Source: Candidatus Pacearchaeota archaeon (lineage in GTDB: Archaea; Nanobdellota; Nanobdellia; Pacearchaeales; GW2011-AR1). Taken from it: a stretch of DNA of 14,837 nucleotides. The DNA is taken from assembly GCA_017609695.1 (NCBI GenBank), contig JAFCDM010000021.1:1-14837 (forward strand). The letters are read 5' to 3'. Under the pieces are notes generated by a model. It worked only from the letters and a program-made list of their open reading frames with translations. It made no database searches and had not been told where the DNA came from. The position numbers and the translations under genes are program-made. This document shows, piece after piece, positions 5,080 through 11,499 of the stretch (positions within the stretch are counted from its first letter, which is position 1; each line of letters starts with the position of its first letter).

Positions 5080-7755
5080 ATGAATAAAAGAGGAATCACA
5101 CAAGCAAAAGCATATTTCTTAATGATAAATTTAGTTATTGCTATTGTTGCTTTTAGTTGGATGGTTGGTGGTGAGATTACTATTGATAAGAAGGATCCAA
5201 GAATTTCTAACTTTAATTATGATGTTGTTTCTGATTCAAGCTTAACTAATGATGATATAGATTTCATTCTTCAAGAAAGATCAAAAAAAATTTTGTCTAA
5301 AAACGCAAGAACTCCTGCTACTATCTCCATTCCTACAGAAATTAATGCTGTTAATTCAATTAGTGGTAAAGATATTGTTGGAAGTGCAACTTTGTTAGAA
5401 AAATTATTTAAAATCAATATAAAAGTTGAAGAAACATCTGCTGGAATTGAAAAAACTTCTTCTGAATTGCAAAATGCACTTGATGATTCTAATACCCCTA
5501 GTGAAACTTATGAATTTTGGGGAGATTCTCTTGATAGTAATTTAAAAGAAATAAAGGCTACAAAAGGAGAAATTAATAATTTTGTTCAAAATTATCTTGA
5601 TGAAGATCCTTCTCTTTCAAGGGATAGTTTGGATAAACTTAGAGTAGATTTTGAAGACACATTTAATGCTCAAGAAGACGTTTTACAAGATTTACAACAA
5701 GCTGCAAAAGTAGCTGAATCAGGAAATACCCCAAAAGCTGAAAAAATTGTTCAAGAGGTTAATGAAAACGAAAAAAGATTACAAGAAAAAGTAGAAGCAC
5801 TACAAAAAAAAATATCTGAATTAACAGGTGAACAAGTTTTAAAAAGTTTAAAGCCAGGTATGAATGGAATTATTTCTGCTGATGGAATTGGAGAAATAAC
5901 TCTTGTTGAAAATAATGGAAAATTAGGTTATATAAAAGATAATTCTTTTAATAGATTAAATGATAAACAACTTAAAACTTTTAAACCAAAACCAATTGCA
6001 GAAGTACCTCCAGGCTCAAAATTAGGTGAATTAATAACAATGGAAAATTTTGTTTCAGTAGCTAGTATGGGGCTTCTTGGAATGGCTGTTGGAACATTTG
6101 CTGGAGGTAAAGATGGAGCAAAATGGGGTTTTGTTTCTGGTGCTGTTGGAACAACAGCTAAAATAATTGCAGAAAAATTTCTTTATAAAAAAGGTGTTGG
6201 AATGTTAGGACAAAAATGGTTAACCCCTGGCATCTTCGGAATCGGGGTGGGCTTAGCAATATTCGCACTTACTTATAAAAAAGAATCACAAGAAATTGTT
6301 GAGTTTGATTGTCTTCCATATCAACCTCCGATAGGAGGTAGTGATTGTGAATTATGTAATGATAAGTTTGGTGAGTGTAGTGAGTACAGATGCAAAAGTT
6401 TGGGACAAGCTTGTGAATTACTTAATGCTGGAACAGAAGATGAAAAATGTGCTTGGGTAAATCCTCATGATGTTAATTCTCCTATGATTAAGATTGAAAG
6501 TGTGCTTGAGGGATATAAATGGGTTCCAGATACTGCTGTTCGTCCTCCTGCAACAGGAGTTGTAATAATCCAAACAGATGGAAATTGTGTTGAAGCATTT
6601 ACTCCTCTTGAATTCGATGTTTTAACTGATGAGCCTGCTCAATGTAGAATAGATTATAATTTAACTAAAGGATTTGATGAAATGTCTTATTATATTGGAG
6701 GGAGTAATTTATTTTCTTATAATCATACAGAAACAATGAGTTTGCCTGGACCTGAAGCAATTAATGATATTGCTCCTGAATTAAAAAATGATGGGACATA
6801 TACTTTATATGTTAGATGTCAAGATGCAAATGGAAATTTTAATCAAGATGCATTTTCTGTTAGATTTTGTGTTAATCCTGGACCTGACACAACACCCCCA
6901 AAAATTGAGTCTGTTAATATACCAAGCAATTCTCCTATTAATTATAATAAAACAGAATTAGATTTAGAAGTTTATGTTAATGAACCTTCAGAATGTAAAT
7001 GGAGTAGAACAGATACAAGTTTTGAGAATATGGAAAATATTATGGTTTGTAATACTAATTTATGGGAAATGAATAATCAAAATGTTTATACTTGTAAAAC
7101 TACCTTGGTTGGAATCCAAAATAGACAAGATAATCTATATTATTTCAAATGTAAAGACAAACCTGGATATGATGAATCTGAAAGAAATGTAAATACTCAG
7201 AGTTACTTATATAAATTAATTGGAACTCAGCCTTTGAATATTTTAAGTGTTGAGCCAAATGAAACAATCAGAGGTTCAACAGATACAATCCCTGTTTATC
7301 TAACAATAAAAACAGATAATGGATATAATAATGGAGAGTCTTTTTGTAGTTATTCAACAACTGGAGAAGAAGAAGATTATCTTGAATTTTTAGACACTGG
7401 AGGAAATAGCCATGAACAAAGACAAGATTTAGGTTCTGGAGATTATACTTATTATTTCAAGTGTGTGGATTTAGGTGGAAATGCTGCTTATGATTCAACT
7501 TCTTTTAGTGTTGAAATAGATAGAAGTTCTCCGATTATTGTGAGAGCATATAAGGAAAGTGGAGTATTAAAAATAATTACAAATGAAGAATCTGAATGTT
7601 CTTACTCTAATAAAGATTGTAATTTTGAAATTGATAAAGGAATTCAAATGACAAGTTTAGATGATTCATCTCATACTGCAGAATGGAAAACTAGTGAGAA
7701 TTATTATATCAGATGTAAAGATGAATATATGAATATGACAATCAGCCAAGTTTAA
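5080..7755 (+). CDS. Large membrane-anchored surface protein, coiled coil plus Cys-containing Ig-like repeats; C-terminus probably frameshifted
   Basis: This 891-residue protein begins MNKRGITQAK and a hydrophobic helix (about 12-29), a class III-like N-terminus. Residues about 105-250 are Glu/Lys/Gln-rich and coiled-coil-like. Residues about 325-400 hold two or three Gly/Ala-rich hydrophobic segments, ending in GIFGIGVGLAIFALTY. A Cys cluster follows (CELCNDKFGECSEYRCKSL). Then come four repeats, each opening with E-x-C or F-C near an aromatic residue and closing with Y-x-x-(K/R)-C-x-D: Cys522/580, 639/691, 756/795 and 840/879. These look like β-sandwich domains with one disulfide each. The frame stops at 7755, but the -1 frame continues the last domain to 7832. 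It probably serves in surface structure, attachment or secretion; no enzymatic motif was seen. Confidence 0.85.
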   Translation: MNKRGITQAKAYFLMINLVIAIVAFSWMVGGEITIDKKDPRISNFNYDVVSDSSLTNDDIDFILQERSKKILSKNARTPATISIPTEINAVNSISGKDIVGSATLLEKLFKINIKVEETSAGIEKTSSELQNALDDSNTPSETYEFWGDSLDSNLKEIKATKGEINNFVQNYLDEDPSLSRDSLDKLRVDFEDTFNAQEDVLQDLQQAAKVAESGNTPKAEKIVQEVNENEKRLQEKVEALQKKISELTGEQVLKSLKPGMNGIISADGIGEITLVENNGKLGYIKDNSFNRLNDKQLKTFKPKPIAEVPPGSKLGELITMENFVSVASMGLLGMAVGTFAGGKDGAKWGFVSGAVGTTAKIIAEKFLYKKGVGMLGQKWLTPGIFGIGVGLAIFALTYKKESQEIVEFDCLPYQPPIGGSDCELCNDKFGECSEYRCKSLGQACELLNAGTEDEKCAWVNPHDVNSPMIKIESVLEGYKWVPDTAVRPPATGVVIIQTDGNCVEAFTPLEFDVLTDEPAQCRIDYNLTKGFDEMSYYIGGSNLFSYNHTETMSLPGPEAINDIAPELKNDGTYTLYVRCQDANGNFNQDAFSVRFCVNPGPDTTPPKIESVNIPSNSPINYNKTELDLEVYVNEPSECKWSRTDTSFENMENIMVCNTNLWEMNNQNVYTCKTTLVGIQNRQDNLYYFKCKDKPGYDESERNVNTQSYLYKLIGTQPLNILSVEPNETIRGSTDTIPVYLTIKTDNGYNNGESFCSYSTTGEEEDYLEFLDTGGNSHEQRQDLGSGDYTYYFKCVDLGGNAAYDSTSFSVEIDRSSPIIVRAYKESGVLKIITNEESECSYSNKDCNFEIDKGIQMTSLDDSSHTAEWKTSENYYIRCKDEYMNMTISQV

Positions 7756-7832
7756 ATGTTGGTGCAGTTGGATGTTCTATGATTATAAGACCTTATGAAA
7801 TTCTTGCTAATGAAGGGGTTATTGAGTTGTGA
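7740..7832 (+). other. Probable true C-terminus of the large surface protein, in the -1 frame
   Basis: From 7740 the -1 frame reads NQPSLNVGAVGCSMIIRP and on to ILANEGVIEL before a TGA at 7830-7832. It follows naturally from CKDEYMNMT in the main frame if one A is added at about 7740. The main frame instead stops after five more codons (ISQV, stop). The tail contains a Cys and a plausible β-strand, as expected for completing the fourth repeat. It has no start of its own at its 5' end, so it is best read as part of the gene at 5080. Confidence 0.55.
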
Positions 7833-7872
7833 AAAAGGTTAATTCTAAAAACTCTTAAATCTTTGGAAGATT

Positions 7873-8298
7873 ATGTGTATTCGTCAAGCTAGATTAATTG
7901 ATAAAAAAGAGATTATGAAATTTATTAATATATTTATTAATATTTTTTATGGGGGAGAATCTCCTGAATCTGTTAAAGATTGGAAAAAGAATTATAAAAA
8001 ACTTTTGAAATCAATTTTTGTTTTTGAAAAAGATGAAAAAATTGTGGGTTTTATTACCTATGAAATTGAAAAAAATTCAATTTATATTGGAGATTTATAT
8101 GTTCTTTCAGAACATAGAAGAAATAAAATAGCAACTAAATTAATAAAATCAGTTGAGAATATTAAAAAGAAGTTTGGGAAAAAATATTTAAGGGTTGATG
8201 TCAGAAAAAAAGATAAAAGTGCTATCAAACTTTATAAAAAATTAGATTTTAAAATTTGGAAGCCTAAGGGAGAATATTCTTTAAAATTAAGAAGATAA
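7873..8298 (+). CDS. GNAT-family N-acetyltransferase
   Basis: This 141-residue protein has the usual GNAT length and order: an N-terminal IRQAR strand, a long helical insertion, KIVGFITYEIE (β3-β4), then the acetyl-CoA-binding motif A, YIGDLYVLSEHRRNKIATKLI without its last residues being unusual. In the pyrophosphate loop R/Q-x-x-G-x-G/A, Lys85 replaces the first Gly and Ala87 the second. Motif B follows (YLRVDVRKKDKSAIKLYKKLDFK), ending in the common LYxxxGF-like form with Asp for Gly. It transfers an acetyl group to an amine; the substrate is unknown. Its last 12 nt overlap the 3' end of the convergent radical SAM gene, so an antisense or functional link with the peptide system is possible but unproven. 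A TATA-like TCTAAAAA lies about 25 nt upstream. Confidence 0.88.
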   Translation: MCIRQARLIDKKEIMKFINIFINIFYGGESPESVKDWKKNYKKLLKSIFVFEKDEKIVGFITYEIEKNSIYIGDLYVLSEHRRNKIATKLIKSVENIKKKFGKKYLRVDVRKKDKSAIKLYKKLDFKIWKPKGEYSLKLRR

Positions 8299-9420
8299 AG
8301 CATTTTCAAATTCTTTTAATTTATCTAATTCTAAAAATGGGCATTGATCTACAGGAAATTTTTTGAATTCTACTAATGCCCTTTCTCTCTTAGGAGATTT
8401 ATAAACCTCTAGCAAAGATTTTCCTTTTACATTATCATAAATTTGTCCATCAAAAAATAAACAACACTTAACCGCCCCATTTGGCATTATTGTTAAAGTA
8501 TTATCCCAACAAGCCCTTCCCCTATTATAAATATGATAAACAAAACTTTTGGAATATTTCTCTATTCTTCTTTTTTCTCCTGGAACCAAAATGTGATCTA
8601 AAACTACATTTATCTTTCTACTTTCTGTTTCTTGATATAATTCTTCTAGTAATCCTTTATTCTTTTCTTCTATCCACCTTAGATTTGTTTCACCAATCTT
8701 TTCTCTTTCTTGTTTAAACCTTCCAGAAGGTCTTGGCATTACCAAACTCCAATTTCTGACATTATATTTTTCCATAAATTTTGGAAAAGATCTTAATTGA
8801 GTTAAACTTTCAGGGGTTATTAAAGTAGTTACAGATAAAGGAATCCCTTCTCCAGAAATTAATTCCAGTCCTGCAACAATTTTATTAAATGTGCCCCTTC
8901 CCCTTATTTTATCATTAAATCCATATAAACCATCGATTCCTACAGCAATTTCATCAATATTAGATGAGATTCTCTTCAATTTATCTCTATCTATTTCTAT
9001 AGCATTAGAGAGAATTGTTGTTCTTAATTTTTGATTTCTTGCTGAATAAATAACTTCTTCTATACCTTTTTTTAATAAGGCCTCTCCCCCTGAAAGATCA
9101 ACGCTTAATCCCCCCATTTTCCCAAATTCTGTGACAATTCTAGACAATTCTTTAGATGTCATCTCATTAGTTTTTCTTCTTCCTGCATTAAGGTAACAAT
9201 GATTACAACGAAGATTACATTCATAAGTGGTGTGTAAAATCAAAGTCTTTACAGGAGGTTCTGCTACCCTAATAACTTCCTTAGAATATTCTTTAGGAAT
9301 TTCTTTTATAGAAGTAAGAAATCCATCTCTTGCATTGTATATAAATAAATTTCCAGATATCTTAATAAATTTAATCCTTTTATTTCTGTGGAGCCTTTCA
9401 AATTCAGTATTAAAAAACAT
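8287..9420 (-). CDS. Radical SAM peptide maturase with C-terminal auxiliary-cluster region
   Basis: From ATG 9420 this is a 377-residue enzyme. It has the radical SAM motif CNLRCNHC (Cys68, 72, 75), SGGE (110-113) for SAM binding, and a TIM-barrel-like middle. A C-terminal region has Cys304, a PNG turn (313-315), Cys319/Cys320 and Cys360, the C-(x~9)-PNG-x3-C layout of SPASM/twitch auxiliary clusters, with fewer cysteines than a full SPASM domain. Residues 1-60 precede the barrel and include a β-rich ISGNLFIYNARDGF stretch that could be a peptide-recognition (RRE/PqqD-like) domain; this is inference. The frame is open to a TTG at 9474, but ATG 9420 overlaps the peptide gene's stop as TGATG and the extra codons only shadow that gene. 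Likely reaction: thioether, cyclophane or other radical modification of the adjacent peptide. Confidence 0.85.
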   Translation of the reverse strand: MFFNTEFERLHRNKRIKFIKISGNLFIYNARDGFLTSIKEIPKEYSKEVIRVAEPPVKTLILHTTYECNLRCNHCYLNAGRRKTNEMTSKELSRIVTEFGKMGGLSVDLSGGEALLKKGIEEVIYSARNQKLRTTILSNAIEIDRDKLKRISSNIDEIAVGIDGLYGFNDKIRGRGTFNKIVAGLELISGEGIPLSVTTLITPESLTQLRSFPKFMEKYNVRNWSLVMPRPSGRFKQEREKIGETNLRWIEEKNKGLLEELYQETESRKINVVLDHILVPGEKRRIEKYSKSFVYHIYNRGRACWDNTLTIMPNGAVKCCLFFDGQIYDNVKGKSLLEVYKSPKRERALVEFKKFPVDQCPFLELDKLKEFENALSS

Positions 9421-9617
9421 CAAACTGAAATAATCTCTTTTAGACTTACCCCACAACCACATGGAGGTTTCCAAGAATGCACTTTTTCTGATTGACCAAT
9501 CAGATCCTTAACTTCGTTTAATTCAACTCCACAACCACATGGAGGTTTCCAAGAATGCACCCTTTCACTATTATAGGCTCCCACCCTAATATTTTTTGAA
9601 TTATCTCTGTAATCCAT
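9420..9617 (-). CDS. Candidate RiPP precursor peptide with two identical Cys-rich cores
   Basis: This 65-residue peptide has a 17-19-residue polar leader (MDYRDNSKNIRV...), then two copies of VHSWKPPCGCGV at residues 20-31 and 46-57, a 26-residue period. Each copy is followed by a short amphipathic segment (ELNEVKDLI and SLKEIISV). It has no signal peptide, membrane helix or double-glycine leader end. Each core offers His, Ser, Trp, two Pro and a C-G-C pair as sites for crosslinking. The stop overlaps the start of the radical SAM gene (TGATG), so the two are translationally coupled. A TATA box centred 25-26 nt upstream of the ATG gives a leaderless mRNA. The main alternative is a small metal-binding protein using His and CxC. 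I recognise no named RiPP family. Confidence 0.72.
   Translation of the reverse strand: MDYRDNSKNIRVGAYNSERVHSWKPPCGCGVELNEVKDLIGQSEKVHSWKPPCGCGVSLKEIISV
9451..9482 (-). repeat. 32-nt direct repeat, copy B (second core)
   Basis: These 32 nt are identical to 9529-9560 and encode the second HSWKPPCGCG core. The copies are 78 nt apart, exactly 26 codons, so the repeat is in frame. Confidence 0.95.
9529..9560 (-). repeat. 32-nt direct repeat, copy A (first core)
   Basis: Identical to 9451-9482. The codons outside the core diverge (for example GGA GTT against GGG GTA just after it), so the identity is concentrated on the core itself. Confidence 0.95.
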
Positions 9618-9638
9618 ATTAAATTATAAAAAATGAAG

Positions 9639-9646
9639 TTTTTAAA
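9639..9646 (-). promoter_or_regulatory. TATA box for the precursor/radical SAM operon
   Basis: The minus strand reads TTTAAAAA, centred 25-26 nt upstream of the peptide's ATG at 9617. Confidence 0.55.
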
Positions 9647-9659
9647 GATTATTGTTATC

Positions 9660-9679
9660 TAGTTAACTCTCCTTAACTA
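9660..9679. promoter_or_regulatory. Perfect 7-bp inverted repeat in the divergent promoter
   Basis: TAGTTAA, a 6-nt spacer (CTCTCC), then TTAACTA. It lies between the TATA boxes of the peptide operon and the CxxC protein gene, where a dimeric regulator could control both directions. Confidence 0.4.
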
Positions 9680-9707
9680 CTCCCCATACCTTTCTTTTTA
9701 AGGAAGT

Positions 9708-9715
9708 TTTAAATA
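9708..9715 (+). promoter_or_regulatory. TATA box for the CxxC protein gene
   Basis: TTTAAATA is centred 25-26 nt before the ATG at 9737; this supports that ATG over the in-frame TTG at 9731. Confidence 0.5.
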
Positions 9716-9736
9716 TTCTTTAATTCTCTTTTGATT

Positions 9737-9946
9737 ATGGCAAGTCTTCCAGAATGTTTTGATGAAGCAACCCATAATAGAGATTATATGGTTGAAATTA
9801 TGCGTGTTCCAGAGACTCCTGATACTGAAAATGTTGTATACTGGTGTAAGAAATGTGGGGGGGTTGTGGTTGATAATGAAGGAGATGGGAGAATTTACAA
9901 TCACATAAGAAAACTTGAATTTCCAGAGATTCTTTCTAAGGTCTAA
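9737..9946 (+). CDS. Small CxxC (zinc-knuckle-like) protein
   Basis: This 69-residue acidic protein carries one WCKKCGG knuckle (Cys37, Cys40) flanked by strands (ENVVYW and VVVDN), plus Cys7, His13 and His56, which could complete a metal site. The pattern resembles half of a zinc ribbon, so it may bind zinc alone or as a dimer. The ATG at 9737 is preferred because its TATA box is at the leaderless distance. It is transcribed divergently from the peptide/radical SAM operon across 119 nt holding an inverted repeat. That makes it a possible regulator or accessory factor, but nothing in the sequence proves the link. No family recognised with confidence. Confidence 0.65.
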   Translation: MASLPECFDEATHNRDYMVEIMRVPETPDTENVVYWCKKCGGVVVDNEGDGRIYNHIRKLEFPEILSKV

Positions 9947-9962
9947 AATATATAAGGCAACA

Positions 9963-9970
9963 TTTATTAA
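9963..9970 (+). promoter_or_regulatory. TATA box for the first pilin-like gene
   Basis: TTTATTAA is centred 25-26 nt before the ATG at 9992. Confidence 0.5.
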
Positions 9971-9991
9971 TCTCTTTTCTTATTTTATCTT

Positions 9992-10501
9992 ATGAAAAAG
10001 AGAGGTAAAAAAGCACAGAATGTATTTGGGATGTCTTTTGGAGTTATATTTTCAATAATCTTAATCATCTTTTTTGTTGTTGTTGCATTTTTTGTAATTA
10101 ATAGTTTTCTTAAAACAAAAAAATGTGCTCAGATTGGACTTTTTGTTGATGGTTTTAAAGATGAAATTAAATCTGCTTGGAATTCACAAGGTTCAAGTTT
10201 TGAATTTTCTTCAAGTCTTCCTACTAATATAGATTATGTTTGTTTTGTGAATTTTTCAAATAGTTTTAATGGAAAATATAAAAATATCGGGGAGGATATT
10301 AGTATCTATGAAAGCACTGGGGCTAATTTGTTTTTTTATCCTATAAAAAATTCTTGTGAAATGCCTTACCACACTATAGAACATTTAAATCTTAATGAAA
10401 TAACTTCTTTAAAAAATCCATATTGTGTTGCTGTTGATAAAGGAAAGATTATAATTAATATTGAAAAAAAACTTAATAAAAACTTGGTTGGGTTGAAATA
10501 G
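9992..10501 (+). CDS. Pilin-like membrane-anchored protein 1
   Basis: This 169-residue protein starts MKKRGKKAQNVFGM and continues with a hydrophobic helix (SFGVIFSIILIIFFVVVAFF). This is the arrangement of a class III signal peptide, which a prepilin peptidase would cut before the Gln of KKAQ. The outer part has four cysteines (CAQIGLF, DYVCFVNF, SCEMPYH, NPYCVAV) and mixed β/α composition. It is the first of four genes of this plan between 9992 and 14338, so it is likely a minor subunit of an archaeal type IV pilus-like or secretion assembly. If cleavage does not occur it would be a simple single-pass protein. A leaderless start is supported by its TATA box. Confidence 0.75.
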   Translation: MKKRGKKAQNVFGMSFGVIFSIILIIFFVVVAFFVINSFLKTKKCAQIGLFVDGFKDEIKSAWNSQGSSFEFSSSLPTNIDYVCFVNFSNSFNGKYKNIGEDISIYESTGANLFFYPIKNSCEMPYHTIEHLNLNEITSLKNPYCVAVDKGKIIINIEKKLNKNLVGLK

Positions 10502-10513
10502 TCTAACAAAAGC

Positions 10514-10521
10514 TTTATAAA
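10514..10521 (+). promoter_or_regulatory. TATA box for the wHTH-nucleotidyltransferase operon
   Basis: TTTATAAA, giving a predicted transcription start near 10543 and a leader of about 20 nt. The leader contains ACATATGT, an 8-bp palindrome, and several TGTTA repeats that could hold an autoregulatory site. Confidence 0.45.
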
Positions 10522-10564
10522 CTGCTGTTATTTTGTTATTACATATGTTATAAAAATATATCAA

Positions 10565-11092
10565 ATGTTACAAAATTATAATAAGTATAAAATTTTGAAA
10601 GTTTTTCTTGATAATCCTACTGAAAGTTTTAGATTGAGAGAACTCTCAAGATTAAGCAAAATCGCTCCCCCCTCTGTTATGAATTATTTAAAAAATTTTG
10701 AAAAACAAGGATTAATCAAGAGATATGAAAAAAGAGGAATCCCTTTTTATAAGGCTTTAAGAGAAAATAAAAGATTTATCTTATTTAAAAAAATAAGTAT
10801 TATTTATGAATTGAATAGTTCTGGCTTAGTTGATTTTTTATGGGATAAGCTTTCTCCAGATGCAATTATTTTATATGGCTCTTGCTCTTTGGGGGAAGAT
10901 ATTGAAAGTTCAGATATTGATATTTTTCTTATAGGTATAAATAAAGAAAAAAGAATAAATATTGAAAAATTTGAAAAAAAATTAGGCAAGGAAATTCACT
11001 TGATGTTTAATACACTAAAAAATATTCCTAAAGAATTAAAAAATAATCTTGTTAATGGAATTATCCTTAAGGGGTATTTAAAAATATTATAG
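10565..11092 (+). CDS. Winged-helix plus minimal nucleotidyltransferase (MNT) fusion
   Basis: This 175-residue protein has a DNA-binding winged helix at residues about 8-66 (KILKVFLDNP, RLRELSRLSKIAPPSVMNYLKNFEKQGLIKR split over helices 2-3 and the wing, YEKRGIPFYKA), then an MNT domain with Gly105-Ser106 and the metal-binding D-I-D at 117-119 (ILYGSCSLGED...SSDIDIFL). Such enzymes transfer nucleotides to proteins; standalone MNT antitoxins AMPylate a HEPN partner. Here the gene is followed 5 nt later by a HEPN-like gene, so the pair fits a HEPN-MNT module whose MNT part carries its own DNA-binding domain. Autoregulation is likely but inferred. It is co-oriented with, and probably in one operon with, the pilin-like gene at 11496. 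Confidence 0.85.
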   Translation: MLQNYNKYKILKVFLDNPTESFRLRELSRLSKIAPPSVMNYLKNFEKQGLIKRYEKRGIPFYKALRENKRFILFKKISIIYELNSSGLVDFLWDKLSPDAIILYGSCSLGEDIESSDIDIFLIGINKEKRINIEKFEKKLGKEIHLMFNTLKNIPKELKNNLVNGIILKGYLKIL

Positions 11093-11097
11093 TAAAG

Positions 11098-11499
11098 ATG
11101 ATAATAAAAAGAGGTTCTGATAAGGAAAAAGTAAAATCAATTATAAAAATGATTAAAGATAGAGAGGATTTTTTAAAAAACATTGATATTAAAAAGTTCC
11201 CAGGTATTTTTTCTGAAAATTTTTATGAAATTATCAAGGAATTAGCAACGACTATTCTTTTAGTTGAAGGGTTTAAAAGTGTTGGAGAAAATGCCTATAG
11301 AGATTTAATAAATTTCCTTTCCAGATATAAAGAATTTACAGATGAAGAAATTTTTTTAATGAATGATTTAAGAATTAGAAGAAACCAACGTTTATATGAG
11401 GGGAAAGATATAAATCTTGATTATCTTTTAAATAAAAAAGATAGATTAAAAAAAATAGTTCAAAAATTAAAAAAGATATTAAAGGCAGGCTTAAAATGA
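11098..11499 (+). CDS. HEPN-like protein, partner of the MNT protein
   Basis: This 133-residue all-helical, strongly basic protein has a HEPN-like ending, LRIRRNQRLYEGKDI. Aligning Arg95-Asn96 with the usual R-N-x3-H-x-Y RNase motif puts Tyr100 where catalytic His is expected and Gly where the AMPylated Tyr would be. The classical RNase site is therefore not intact, although from memory archaeal HEPN relatives with RN...YxG endings are common. It may be a substrate-binding or regulatory HEPN, not a toxin. It lies 5 nt after the MNT gene and overlaps the next gene by 4 nt (ATGA at 11496-11499), so all three are probably translated together. Confident in pairing, moderate in fold. Confidence 0.7.
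   Translation: MIIKRGSDKEKVKSIIKMIKDREDFLKNIDIKKFPGIFSENFYEIIKELATTILLVEGFKSVGENAYRDLINFLSRYKEFTDEEIFLMNDLRIRRNQRLYEGKDINLDYLLNKKDRLKKIVQKLKKILKAGLK

Noticed and set aside
8481..8717. Forward open frame rich in Leu and Phe
   Set aside because: Antisense of the radical SAM gene; the hydrophobicity comes from reading Lys/Glu-rich codons on the opposite strand.
9227..9433. Forward open frame of 68 codons
   Set aside because: Antisense of the 5' part of the radical SAM gene, with no promoter or ribosome site.
9421..9474. N-terminal extension of the radical SAM enzyme to a TTG at 9474
   Set aside because: The added codons are the out-of-frame reading of the peptide gene's second core, and ATG 9420 gives a perfect TGATG coupling.
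9451..9560. Two 32-nt repeats separated by 46 nt, resembling a minimal CRISPR array
   Set aside because: Only two copies, they lie in frame in a coding gene (78-nt period = 26 codons), and no cas genes are present.
3726..9617. HprK-like protein as a kinase of the RiPP system, as in some lasso peptide clusters
   Set aside because: It is more than 4 kb away, in a different operon coupled to Nudix and GT2 genes, with unrelated genes between.
9698..9904. Reverse open frame of 68 codons
   Set aside because: Antisense of the CxxC protein gene, which has a good TATA box and a recognisable CxxC knuckle.
10804..10989. Reverse open frame in the nucleotidyltransferase gene
   Set aside because: Antisense shadow of the MNT domain.
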